Assembly: GCA_937888775.1 (NCBI GenBank)
Contig: CALAQT010000067.1
Location: 27,717-91,716, forward strand
DNA from: an uncultured Actinomycetes bacterium
GTDB lineage: Bacteria > Actinomycetota > Thermoleophilia > Solirubrobacterales > Solirubrobacteraceae
Direction of reading: 5' to 3'
DNA: 64,000 bases
Below, in pieces: positions 56,197 through 64,000 of the stretch. The translations under genes were made by a program, and so were the position numbers. The notes under the pieces were generated by a model. That model was not told the origin of the DNA and ran no database searches. It worked only from the letters and a program-made list of their open reading frames with translations. Position 1 is the stretch's first letter. Every line of letters starts with the position of its first letter.

Positions 56197-57227
56197 ATGA
56201 CGACGGTCGCCACCCAGCGCTTGATCGACGCGGCCGCCGCGCTTGAGGAAGCTGACCGAGCGCTGCTCAACCTGCTCGTCACCCGTGGGCTCGACAACGA
56301 CGCGCTCGCCCGGACGCGCTCGCCCGGCTGGCGCGCGTGAACGCCGCGGCGATCGTCGCTCGCCGTGAGCGGATCGTGCACCGGCTCAGCGATCAGCTCG
56401 GCCTCCCGCCGGACCAGGTCCGCGACGCGCTGGACGAAATCCGGGTCGCAGCGCTCCAGCCGCCCGCCGATGCCGAGCCGGACACGCCGGCGAACGGAAA
56501 CGTCGCGGCGCCGCTAGCGGGAACGCCCCCGTCCGCGGACACCCCACCGCCCGGTGCGTTGCCCGCAGCATCCGACGGTGCCTTGGGCGCCGCCGGTGAC
56601 GTTGCCGTGCCCGAGCAGACCGGCCCGTCGGAGCATCGCTCAAAGCGCAAGCTGCTGGTCACCGCGGCGGTCGCCGGGCTGGGGATTGCCGCGGTGGTGA
56701 TCGTCCTGCTGGGGTCGGCGTCAACCAAGCACGCTCGCCACGCCCCGGTCACGAGCTCAACCGCGACCGCGCCCACCCCGTCGACCTTGACAGCGGCTGG
56801 TCCTGCCGCGATCACGACGCCGGCGCACCCCAAGCAGCCGGGCCACGATCGCCCGGCTGCGGGCGCTTACCGGCAGCGCTTGGCCACCCTGCTCGGCGGA
56901 GCGTTGCACGCCGCCGGGTCGGTCGCCCTCGCCGGCACCGCGGCGCATCCCCGGCTGACGCTGCAGATCACGGGCCTGATCGGCGCCCACAACGGCCATT
57001 ACGAAGCGTGGCTCTACAACTCGATTCTGGACTCCGTGCCACTAATCCGGCTGCGTTACGGGGTCGCGAACTTCACTGTCGCGCTCCCGCGCGACTACCG
57101 CCGCTACCAGTGGATCGACATCTCCTTCCAGCCTCCCGGGATGGTCAACGACAGCGGCGAGTCGGTGATGCGCGCCAGCCTGCCCGGCTCACGCACGCTG
57201 ACCGTCACCTCTGTTGCAGCAGGCTGA
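56197..57227 (+). pseudogene. Anti-sigma-like membrane protein, frameshifted by a 14-bp duplication
   Basis: ATG 56197 opens a 47-codon frame (RLIDAAAALEEADRALLNLL, VTRGLDNDALAR) that stops at 56338 (TGA). The rest continues from GTG 56337 in another frame (NAAAIVARRERIVHRLSDQL, GLPPDQVRDALDEI), with a TM segment (LLVTAAVAGLGIAAVVIVLL) and a C-terminal extracytoplasmic domain ending LTVTSVAAG. An exact 14-bp duplication at 56300-56327 causes the break; one copy less joins ...DNDALARLARVNAAAI. The design resembles anti-sigma factor or zinc-finger-less regulator proteins. As it stands, two overlapping products (GTGA) could still be made by coupling. Confidence 0.7.
56300..56327 (+). repeat. 14-bp exact tandem duplication
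   Basis: ACGCGCTCGCCCGG twice in a row. It shifts the frame of the surrounding gene. Confidence 0.9.
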
Positions 57228-57286
57228 TCCGCAGGCCTCGCCGATAAGACTGACGGTGAAGCTGAGCTTGAGGTTACCGGCCGGTG

Positions 57287-58129
57287 CTATCGAGCTAGTC
57301 GCACGGCCAGGGGCTCGAGCCTGGCGATCACGTCGAAGTACCGTGAAGGCATCAGTCGGGCCAGAGCGTCCAAGGCATAAGCGTCGGGACCGACGAGGAT
57401 CCGGCTCTTGCCCGCCTTCACGCCGCGGTGGATGGTCCGTGCGGCACGCTCCGGGGTGGTCGACGCCATCGCCTCGAACTGCCGCGCGGCCTCGTCGTGG
57501 GTCATGTCCGGGTGCAGCGGATGTCCATGGTAGCGCGCGTTGTGGGCGATATTCGTCTTCACCCCCCCGGGATGCACCGTCACCGCCCGGACTCCGGTGC
57601 CACGAAGTTCCTGGCGCAGCGAGTCGGTGAAGCCTCGCACGGCGAACTTGGAGGCACAGTAGGCACTCTGGTAGGGCATCCCGAGCAGCCCGAACACGCT
57701 AGAGGTGTTGACGATCACGCCCGAGTTCTGGCGCATCAGGATCGGCAGGAACGCCCGCACGCCGTTGACGACACCGCCGAGGTTGATCTGCAGCACCCAT
57801 TCGTCGTCCTCCACGGCGGCCTCCGCGACGCTCTGCGAGGTCGACACCCCGGCGTTGTTGAACACCATCCCCAGCGGCGCCGGGGCCCAGTCGGCGATCT
57901 CGGCGGCAAATCCCAACTGCGCGTGACGATCCCGGACGTCAAGTTGGCGGACCAGGACCGGACCGCCGATCAGCTCGGCGGTCTCGGCGAGACCCTGCTC
58001 GTCCTGATCGACGATCGCCACCGGACAGCCGTGGGCGGCCAGGCGCTGCGCGACGGCGCGACCGATTCCTGACGCGGCGCCCGACACGAACGCGGTCAGG
58101 CCATCGACGGGTACCTTGGCCTTGGGCAT
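57287..58129 (-). CDS. SDR family oxidoreductase
   Basis: 280 residues from ATG 58129 (GTG 58141 is an alternative). Cofactor motif VSGAASGIGRAVAQRL with AIVDQD after strand 2, which favours NAD(H), then NNAG, the serine in VNTSSVFG and active-site YCASK. The long C-terminal part (MASTTPERAARTIHRGVKAG, KSRILVGPDAYALDALARLM) is typical of SDRs found beside flavin monooxygenases. It follows the monooxygenase gene by 23 bases, so the pair is an operon acting on an alcohol/ketone. Confidence 0.9.
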   Translation of the reverse strand: MPKAKVPVDGLTAFVSGAASGIGRAVAQRLAAHGCPVAIVDQDEQGLAETAELIGGPVLVRQLDVRDRHAQLGFAAEIADWAPAPLGMVFNNAGVSTSQSVAEAAVEDDEWVLQINLGGVVNGVRAFLPILMRQNSGVIVNTSSVFGLLGMPYQSAYCASKFAVRGFTDSLRQELRGTGVRAVTVHPGGVKTNIAHNARYHGHPLHPDMTHDEAARQFEAMASTTPERAARTIHRGVKAGKSRILVGPDAYALDALARLMPSRYFDVIARLEPLAVRLAR

Positions 58130-58152
58130 GCGGTGACCCACTGTGGCGAACT

Positions 58153-59688
58153 TCAGACCTCGACGCGCTCGGGAGCCGGCGCGGCCTGTTTGGAGCTCGT
58201 GAGATAGTCCCCGGGCTGAAACTCACGCAGGCGCCGTTGGTAGGCTCGGACGCTGCCCGGCCACAGCGTCGAGTTGCGGCCGGTCGCGTCGGTGTACCAG
58301 CTCAGACAGCCGCCAGCGGTCCAAACGCTGCCCTCGGTGCCCTTGTCCACGTCGGCCACCCAGCGCGCTTGCGCTGCCGGAGTGGGCTCCAGCCAACCGA
58401 TCGCGTTGACGCGCCGGTGGGCCAGCGCCTGGCGGATGTAGGCGACCTGGGCCTCGATCATCAGCAGTACCGAATTGTGGCCGAGGGCGGTGTTGGGACC
58501 AAGCAGCAGGAACAGGTTGGGAAAGCCGCTGACCGCGACGCCAAGGTGGGCCCTCGGACTTCCTTGCCAGCTTTCGGCCAGCGTCTGGCCGCCGCGGCCG
58601 ACGATCCGGTGGCTGATCGGCTGGTCGTTGACCTGAAAGCCGGTGCCGAAGATGATCGTGTCCACCGAATGCTGGACGCCGTCGCGGTCCACGATCCCGT
58701 CCGCAGTGACCTCGGCAATGCCCGAGCTCACGAGCTCGGCATTGTCGGCACAGATCGCCGGATACCAGGAGTTGGAGCCGAGCACGCGCTTGCACCCCAG
58801 GCGATAGTTCGGGGTGAGCCGCTCACGCAGTTGGGGATCGGGGACCTGAAGTGCGATGTGGGCCCGAGCGCGGCGCTCGGCTACGCGCATCAGCGACGGG
58901 TGGCTGAAGCCGAAATGCAAGCTCTCCAGCAACGAGAAGACGGCCTTGCGGTAGGCATGCAGCAGTCCGGGATGGCGTTGGAAGCGTTGCCGCCAGCGCT
59001 CGGGCACGCGGGGGTTTGATCGCGGAAGCACCCATGGTGGGGTGCGCTGGAAGACGTGCAGCCGTGCCACCTGCGGCTGGATCTCGGGCACGAACTGGAT
59101 CGCCGAGGCGCCGGTGCCGACCACGGCGACGCTGCGGCCCTCCAGGTCATGATCGTGATCCCAGCGCGCGGAGTGGAAGATCTTCCCGCCGAACCGCTCA
59201 ATACCGGGCAGCTCGGGGATCGCGGGATCGGCGAGGCCACCGGCTCCGGAGATCAGCACGTCCGCCGTCAGCGTGCCCCGGCTGGTCTCAAGCCGCCAGC
59301 GCTCGTGCTCGTCATCCCAGCGCGCTGAGCGCAGATCGTGCCCGAAGCACAGGCGGGAATCCAATTCGTGGCGCGCGACGACCTCGCGCATGTAGTCCCA
59401 GATCTCCGGCTGCTCGGCGAATGCCCGGCTCCACCGTGGATTCTGGGCCTCGCTCCATGAGTACAGGACGCTGGGGATGTCACAGGCGCAGCCCGGATAC
59501 GTGTTGTCTCGCCAGGTGCCGCCCAGATCATCGGCGCGCTCGAGCACGACAAAATCCGAGTGCCCGTCCTGCTCGAGCGCGATCGCCATCCCCAGGCCGG
59601 AGAACCCGGAGCCCACGATTGCGAACTCCACGTGTCGATCGTCATCGGGCAATTGTTCGGGCTTCTCCGTTTCGCGCTCCTGGTACAT
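58153..59688 (-). CDS. Flavin-containing Baeyer-Villiger-type monooxygenase
   Basis: 511 residues from ATG 59688. First Rossmann site VGSGFSGLGMAIAL (FAD), second GTGASAIQFVPEI (NADPH), and the BVMO-type fingerprint FGGKIFHSARWDHD (FxGxxxHxxxWD). Other family blocks are GTWRDNTYPGCACDIPSVLY and FGTGFQVND. It probably oxidises cyclic or aromatic ketones to esters. A minisatellite array lies just upstream, between this gene and tetR. Confidence 0.92.
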   Translation of the reverse strand: MYQERETEKPEQLPDDDRHVEFAIVGSGFSGLGMAIALEQDGHSDFVVLERADDLGGTWRDNTYPGCACDIPSVLYSWSEAQNPRWSRAFAEQPEIWDYMREVVARHELDSRLCFGHDLRSARWDDEHERWRLETSRGTLTADVLISGAGGLADPAIPELPGIERFGGKIFHSARWDHDHDLEGRSVAVVGTGASAIQFVPEIQPQVARLHVFQRTPPWVLPRSNPRVPERWRQRFQRHPGLLHAYRKAVFSLLESLHFGFSHPSLMRVAERRARAHIALQVPDPQLRERLTPNYRLGCKRVLGSNSWYPAICADNAELVSSGIAEVTADGIVDRDGVQHSVDTIIFGTGFQVNDQPISHRIVGRGGQTLAESWQGSPRAHLGVAVSGFPNLFLLLGPNTALGHNSVLLMIEAQVAYIRQALAHRRVNAIGWLEPTPAAQARWVADVDKGTEGSVWTAGGCLSWYTDATGRNSTLWPGSVRAYQRRLREFQPGDYLTSSKQAAPAPERVEV

Positions 59689-59717
59689 TCACGTACCGCT
59701 GGTGCGCCAGCATACCA

Positions 59718-59850
59718 GCCCGCCCCCGGCAGCCGCTCCCGGCAGCCCGCTCCCGGCAGCCCGCTCCCGGCAGCCCGCTCCCGGCAGCCGCTCCCGGCAG
59801 CCGCTCCCGGCAGCCGCTCCCGGCAAGCCGCTCCCGGCAAGCCGCTCCCG
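59718..59850 (+). repeat. 13/14-bp minisatellite, about ten units
   Basis: Unit (C)CCGCTCCCGGCAG, alternating 13 and 14 bases, with the last units ending in CAA. It fills the whole gap between the tetR stop and the monooxygenase start, so it is in the leader or promoter of the monooxygenase gene. Confidence 0.85.
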
Positions 59851-59853
59851 GAG

Positions 59854-60465
59854 CTAGAACAGCGCGCCGGCGAGGATCGCCTTCACCGTCGCCCCGGCGC
59901 TGGCGCGCAGCTCGCGCATGTCTCGGCCGCGCTGAATCGAGATCACCGCCAGCTCGCGCAGACCGCCAACGATGATGATCGCGGTGTCCAGCGCCAGCGA
60001 CCGCGCGGCGAGCCCCGGCTGGACCACGCGTCCGGATTCGACCAGGTCGATCAGCAGCTTCGCGAACCGCTCGATCACCGCCAGCCCGCGCTCCGCGCCG
60101 GCCTGCCCGAGGCCGGGCAGTTCGCGCACAAAGCTGCTGTAGAGCGCCGGCTGCGCGGTGACGTTGTCGATGTAGGCATCGATCGCGTGATCGACCTGCT
60201 CCTCAAGCGACTGCTCGGGGACCACGGCCGCCGCGATCTGCTCCATCATCGCGTCGTTGGTGGCGTCGAACAGGGCCAGAAAGCAAGCGTCGCGATCATC
60301 GAAATGCTCGTAGAAGTTGCGTCTCGAGGTTCGCGCCAGCCGCACAACGTCGGCCACCGTCGTCTCGCGGTAGCCGCGTTGCTGGATCGACGCGGCCATC
60401 GCGTCGATCAATCGCTCGCGGTGACCGGCGCGTTCGGGTGCTGGGTCGGTCGTCCGCCGGGCCAT
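59854..60465 (-). CDS. TetR-family transcriptional regulator
   Basis: 203 residues from ATG 60465 (GTG 60510 would add 15). The N-terminal HTH is HRERLIDAMAASIQQRGY, then TTVADVVRLARTSRRNFYEH, FDDRDACFLALFDA. The C-terminal ligand domain is all-helical. It most likely represses the monooxygenase/SDR pair downstream, or the amidase upstream. The minisatellite between it and the monooxygenase may carry or replace operator sites. Confidence 0.88.
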   Translation of the reverse strand: MARRTTDPAPERAGHRERLIDAMAASIQQRGYRETTVADVVRLARTSRRNFYEHFDDRDACFLALFDATNDAMMEQIAAAVVPEQSLEEQVDHAIDAYIDNVTAQPALYSSFVRELPGLGQAGAERGLAVIERFAKLLIDLVESGRVVQPGLAARSLALDTAIIIVGGLRELAVISIQRGRDMRELRASAGATVKAILAGALF

Positions 60466-60516
60466 GCGCGGCGGGCCTGCCGGTGCCGATTCTGGAACCA
60501 CCTTAACCACGCGGGC

Positions 60517-61929
60517 TCAATGGAGCGACGGTCGAAGCTGGGCCCAAGGCGACGCTGCCTCGATCTGAGCCGCGAGCGCGTACAGCGCGTCCTCGGCTCC
60601 CATCCGCCCCACCAGCTGGATGCTCAACGGCAGGCCGTCGGAGCCCACGCCGGCCGGCAGCGAGACGGCTGGCTGGCCGGTCAGGTTGAACAGCGGGGTG
60701 AAAGGTGTGAAGCGCCCCGCCATGTCGATCGCCAGCGGGGCGGGGCGATCGTAGCCGCCCTCAGCGGCGATCGCTGTCTTGGCAAGCCCGGGGGTCACCA
60801 GGACGTCGAACTCGCACCACAGCGCCATGATCCTGGCGCTCGTTCGGGCTCGCTTGTCGAGCAGCCGGGCGTGCCGGCGCGGGGGCACCAGCCGGCGGCC
60901 ACCGGCTGCCATCTGTCGCGTCGTGGACTCCAGCTGAGAGGGGTCGGGAATCGCGCATGACTCCTCGTAGATCCCGCACAGCCAGGTCTGCAGGAACTCC
61001 AGCTGCGCCAGCCCGTAGGCTGGATCGCGCTCTGAGACCTCGTGACCCAGCGTCACAAGCAGCGCGGCGGTCCGGTCAAACGCCGCGCGCTGATCGGCAG
61101 ACACCCGGGCGATCAGGCCGGCCGGCACCTTGGCCGAGATCGCAATCCGCAGCCGGCCCGGCGGCCGGCCGGCCGCCTCCAGGTAGCTGCCGGTGAGCTT
61201 CGGCGCGCCGGCGCCGGCGTTTGTGCCCGCCATCACATCGAGCATCAGCGCGCTGTCGGCGACGGTCCGCGTCAGCGCGCCGTATACGCTCAGCCCGAGC
61301 CAGCCCTCGGCTGCGGGCGCCATCGACACGCGCCCGCGTGTCGACTTCATCCCGACCAGGCCACAGCAAGCCGCTGGGATCCGGATCGAGCCGCCGCTGT
61401 CTGAACCGGTGGCGACCGGCACCATGCCGCTGGCCACGGCGGCCGCCGACCCACCTGAGGAGCCGCCCGGCGTGCGCGTGAGATCCCACGGATTGCGGGT
61501 CACGCCGTTGGCGGCGGTCGCCGTCCAGGGAAAGATCGTCAGCTCGGGGACGTTGGTGATCCCGATCGGGATCGCGCCGGCGGCGCGCAGGCGCCGGATC
61601 GCCTCGGCGTCGGCCGCCGGCGGCGGCCCGTAGCTGCGTGAGCCCTTGGTCGTCGGCTGCCCGGCGACGGCGATGTCGTCCTTGACGGCGATCGGGACGC
61701 CGGCCAGCGGCAGCTCGGAGTCGGTCAGCGCCGAGTCGGCGGCTAGCGCATCGGCCTGCGCGAGCGCCGGCTCGGCCAGCGTGACCCGGAACGCGTTGGT
61801 GGCGCCGTCCAGGGACTCGATCCGCGCCAGGCAGAGCTCGACCAGCTCACGCGGATGTACCTGTCCGGCGCGGACCAGTGCGGCCAGCGCGCCGGGACCG
61901 GCGAACGCGAGCTCTTGGTCGGCGGTCAT
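60517..61929 (-). CDS. Amidase signature family protein
   Basis: 470 residues from ATG 61929 (longer starts to 61971 lack support). Catalytic Lys in GVPIAVKDDIAVAGQPTTKG. The amidase signature has the cis-Ser and nucleophile Ser in PGGSSGGSAAAVASGMVPVA and TGSDSGGSIRIPAACCGLVG. It hydrolyses amides or esters. In catabolic clusters with monooxygenases such enzymes can process ring-opened products, but its substrate is unknown. Confidence 0.9.
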   Translation of the reverse strand: MTADQELAFAGPGALAALVRAGQVHPRELVELCLARIESLDGATNAFRVTLAEPALAQADALAADSALTDSELPLAGVPIAVKDDIAVAGQPTTKGSRSYGPPPAADAEAIRRLRAAGAIPIGITNVPELTIFPWTATAANGVTRNPWDLTRTPGGSSGGSAAAVASGMVPVATGSDSGGSIRIPAACCGLVGMKSTRGRVSMAPAAEGWLGLSVYGALTRTVADSALMLDVMAGTNAGAGAPKLTGSYLEAAGRPPGRLRIAISAKVPAGLIARVSADQRAAFDRTAALLVTLGHEVSERDPAYGLAQLEFLQTWLCGIYEESCAIPDPSQLESTTRQMAAGGRRLVPPRRHARLLDKRARTSARIMALWCEFDVLVTPGLAKTAIAAEGGYDRPAPLAIDMAGRFTPFTPLFNLTGQPAVSLPAGVGSDGLPLSIQLVGRMGAEDALYALAAQIEAASPWAQLRPSLH

Positions 61930-61999
61930 GGTCACGACGCACAGCTTCTCAGCGCCGGCGTGCGCCCGCAAGCGTTAGGGCCCACGAAACCCTGAGCGC

Positions 62000-63055
62000 T
62001 CAGCGCAGCGCGCTCACGAGCTCGCGGATCGCGCCTGGGTAGCGATAGGAGATTCCGCCGTGGGCACCCTCGAACAGCTCCAGCGAGTGCTCGACCCCGA
62101 GCCGCCGCAGCTCCTGGGCGAACGCCTCGGCGCCCAGATCGAGAAACCACTCGTCGCTGCGGCCGGCGTCCAGATAGATCCGGCGCATGCTCCCCAGCGC
62201 CTCCGCGTACCGCGGCGCCATCCGAACGGGGTCGAGCGCCAGCCAGCGCTCCCACACCTCGTCGACCAGGCGCCCGGTGGAGATGTCAAACGGCAGGATC
62301 GCCTCACCCGGGCGCGCCGGGTCAGGCGAGTAGGCGGCCGCGTAGCCATAAGTCGAGAACGCCGTCCCGTAGCGCGACCAGTCGAAGTGGTCGGCCCGCG
62401 CCACCTGCTCCAGCAGCCGCTGGTAGGACCCCTCGAAATGATCGCGCAGCTGTCTGGCGATCAGCGGGAACTCGCGCTGGTAGGAGCACTCGAACAGCGC
62501 GTCCCCGGCGTGTGAGGCCAGCGCCCCGAACACGTCGGGTCGCAGCATCGGAACGACCATCGCACCATAGCCGCCGGAGGACTTGCCGGCCAGCCCGCGG
62601 TGCTGGCGATCGGCGATCGTCGGATAGCGCTCGTCGACGAACGCCACCACCTCGTCGCACAGGTAGTCCATGTACCGCCCCGTGCTGGTCGAATTCAGGA
62701 ATTGCGAGCCACCCAGCGACGTCCACGCGTCGACGAACGCGACGATCGCCGGCGCGCACTCGCGAGCCTCGAACATCGCATCAAGGCGCTCGATGAACGT
62801 CGGCTCAAACGCCGAGCGCGCCAGCCACATGTCGACTTGGCCGCTGTAGCCCTGGATTACGTAGACCGATGGAACCGCCTCGTCAGCCTGCTGCCCCAGG
62901 CCGGGCGGGCGGTAGACCAGCAGCGGGCGTCGCGCCGAATCCCCCAGCGCGTTGTCGGACAGCAGCTCGGATTGCACCACGAGCTGATCCAGATGTCCGG
63001 CGAGTGAGCGCGTCCAGGGCGCGCCGGCATGACCGTGGACTTCGCGCAGAGGCAC
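62000..63055 (-). CDS. Alpha/beta-hydrolase esterase
   Basis: 351 residues from GTG 63055 (PLREVHGHAGAPWTRSLAG). Nucleophile elbow GLAGKSSGGYGAMV. Other blocks are VYVIQGYSGQVDMWLARSAF, AIVAFVDAWTSLGGSQFLNS and, near the end, LELFEGAHGGISYRYPGAI with the catalytic His. It resembles the esterase D / mycolyl-transferase-like group. Its place after a Baeyer-Villiger enzyme cluster suggests hydrolysis of the resulting ester (inference). Confidence 0.8.
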   Translation of the reverse strand: MPLREVHGHAGAPWTRSLAGHLDQLVVQSELLSDNALGDSARRPLLVYRPPGLGQQADEAVPSVYVIQGYSGQVDMWLARSAFEPTFIERLDAMFEARECAPAIVAFVDAWTSLGGSQFLNSTSTGRYMDYLCDEVVAFVDERYPTIADRQHRGLAGKSSGGYGAMVVPMLRPDVFGALASHAGDALFECSYQREFPLIARQLRDHFEGSYQRLLEQVARADHFDWSRYGTAFSTYGYAAAYSPDPARPGEAILPFDISTGRLVDEVWERWLALDPVRMAPRYAEALGSMRRIYLDAGRSDEWFLDLGAEAFAQELRRLGVEHSLELFEGAHGGISYRYPGAIRELVSALR

Positions 63056-63135
63056 TTGCTCAAGGTAGCCGAAGTGATCCCTGCTCCACCTCCGGCCTTG
63101 CGTTCGCGCGCCGTTAGCCCACGTCCGGGCGCGGG

Positions 63136-63187
63136 TATAGTGGGGCCCAGGCGCGCAACCTTGGAGATGGGTGCAAATAGCCGATGA
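63136..63187 (+). promoter_or_regulatory. aceE promoter -10 candidate and leader mini-ORF
   Basis: TATAGT at 63136-63141 resembles a -10 box. At 63167 an ATG opens a seven-codon frame (MGANSR) whose TGA overlaps the aceE ATG (ATGA). It is like the arrangement upstream of the baeRF gene. Confidence 0.3.
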
Positions 63188-64000
63188 CCGAGCGAGTCCA
63201 GACCCCCAGCTCAAACGGCGCCGGAGCCGACATCGATGCGGTCGAGACCAGCGAGTGGCTCGAGGCGCTGGATGCGGTCGTCTCCCACGATGGCCCGGCT
63301 CGGGCCAAGCATCTGCTCACGCGGGTCATCGAGCGCGCCCAGCAGGCGGGCACGGGGCCGATCGCCACCCTCAACACCCCGTATGTGAACACGATCCCGG
63401 CCGAGCGCGAGCCACCGTTCCCCGGCGATCCGCAGCTGGAGCGCCGGCTGCGCTCGATCGTGCGCTGGAACGCGATTGCGATGGTCGTGCGCGCCAACAA
63501 GGTCAGCTCCGAGCTGGGTGGCCACATCGCGTCGTTCCAATCACTGGCCACCCTCTACGAGGTCGGCTTCAACCACTTCTGGCACTCGCCGAGCGAGTCT
63601 CACGGAGGCGACCTCGTCTACTTCCAGGGTCACTCCTCTCCCGGTAACTACGCGCGCGCCTTTCTGGAAGGGCGTCTGACCAGCGAGCAGCTCGACGCCT
63701 TTCGCCAGGAGGTCGACGGCGGCGGCCTGGCCTCCTACCCGCACCCCTGGCTGATGCCCGACTTCTGGCAGTTCCCCACCGTCTCGCTGGGGATCGGGGC
63801 GATCCAGTCCATCTATCAGGCTCGGTTCATGAAGTATCTGCGCGCGCGCGAGGCCGCCGACACCGAGCGGCGCAAGGTGTGGGCGTTCCTTGGCGACGGC
63901 GAGATGGACGAGCCCGAGTCGATGGGCGCGATCGGGCTCGCCGGGCGCGAGCAGCTCGACAACCTGATCTGGGTGGTCAACTGCAACCTGCAGCGCCTCG
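63184..64000 (+). CDS. aceE: Pyruvate dehydrogenase E1 component (partial)
   Basis: ATG 63184; the frame runs off the window end, so only the first 272 residues are visible. They match homodimeric AceE: NTPYVNTIPAEREPPFPGDP, RSIVRWNAIAMVVRANK, LGGHIASFQSLATLYEVGFN, DLVYFQGHSSPGNYARAFLE, SLGIGAIQSIYQARFMKYL and the thiamine-diphosphate GDGEMDEPESMGAIGLAG. It decarboxylates pyruvate as part of the pyruvate dehydrogenase complex. Confidence 0.95.
   Translation, partial: MTERVQTPSSNGAGADIDAVETSEWLEALDAVVSHDGPARAKHLLTRVIERAQQAGTGPIATLNTPYVNTIPAEREPPFPGDPQLERRLRSIVRWNAIAMVVRANKVSSELGGHIASFQSLATLYEVGFNHFWHSPSESHGGDLVYFQGHSSPGNYARAFLEGRLTSEQLDAFRQEVDGGGLASYPHPWLMPDFWQFPTVSLGIGAIQSIYQARFMKYLRAREAADTERRKVWAFLGDGEMDEPESMGAIGLAGREQLDNLIWVVNCNLQRL

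Overview
The window is a GC-rich actinobacterial chromosome segment. It is most likely from class Thermoleophilia (Solirubrobacterales-like), probably a soil genome or metagenome-assembled contig. The basis is the strong GC bias, the many secreted proteins of types common in that group (seven-fold GVSC/AVG repeat protein, PKD, YVTN, CMRxxG lipoproteins), the two-Clp-N-domain protein, and the style of the sel, mod and formate dehydrogenase genes. No rRNA or other taxonomic marker is present, so this is an inference.

Layout. 1-5.6 kb: a nuclease-IS66 transposase fusion reading into an IS3 OrfA fragment, a release-factor-like protein (baeRF) and long stretches without genes. 5.6-20.0 kb: accessory DNA bounded by two identical 48-bp copies of a tRNA(CAU) 3' end, each with matching internal arm repeats. 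It reads as an integrated island, now decaying. It holds an SDR, secreted proteins, a cupin, a repeat protein, a Clp-N pseudogene, a universal stress protein, a two-component system between two paralogous lipoproteins, an integrase remnant, a frameshifted small protein and a VapBC-like module. 20-31 kb: a run of broken genes (DUF4143 ATPase, methyltransferase, DUF2201/VWA, YCII, tRNA-Arg) mixed with intact secreted proteins and glycosidases (GH79-like intact, GH6 frameshifted).

31-35 kb: a complete selenocysteine operon, selD-selC(tRNA-Sec)-selA-selB. 35-40 kb: a PKD protein, then a four-gene operon built around a fusion of a MauE-like membrane domain and a methylamine dehydrogenase light-chain-like domain with a MauD-like thioredoxin, then a polyphosphate kinase 2. 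40-43 kb: a 2-hydroxyacid dehydrogenase and a GH5 glycosidase. 43-53 kb: molybdate transporter modABC, a divergent HTH/solute-binding regulator, a TauE/SafE permease and a three-gene NAD-dependent formate dehydrogenase whose catalytic residue is Cys, not Sec. 53-64 kb: a dodecin remnant, secreted proteins, araA, a frameshifted membrane protein, a Baeyer-Villiger-type monooxygenase with SDR and TetR, an amidase, an esterase and the start of aceE.

How the parts fit. modABC and fdh supply and use molybdenum (or tungsten). The sel operon is complete, but no selenoprotein is visible here, so its clients lie elsewhere. The least explained locus is the Mau-like operon at 36.3-39.3 kb. A recurring feature is short tandem duplication: two genes (GH6 and an anti-sigma-like protein) are each broken by one exact 13- or 14-bp duplication, and several other minisatellite-like arrays occur.
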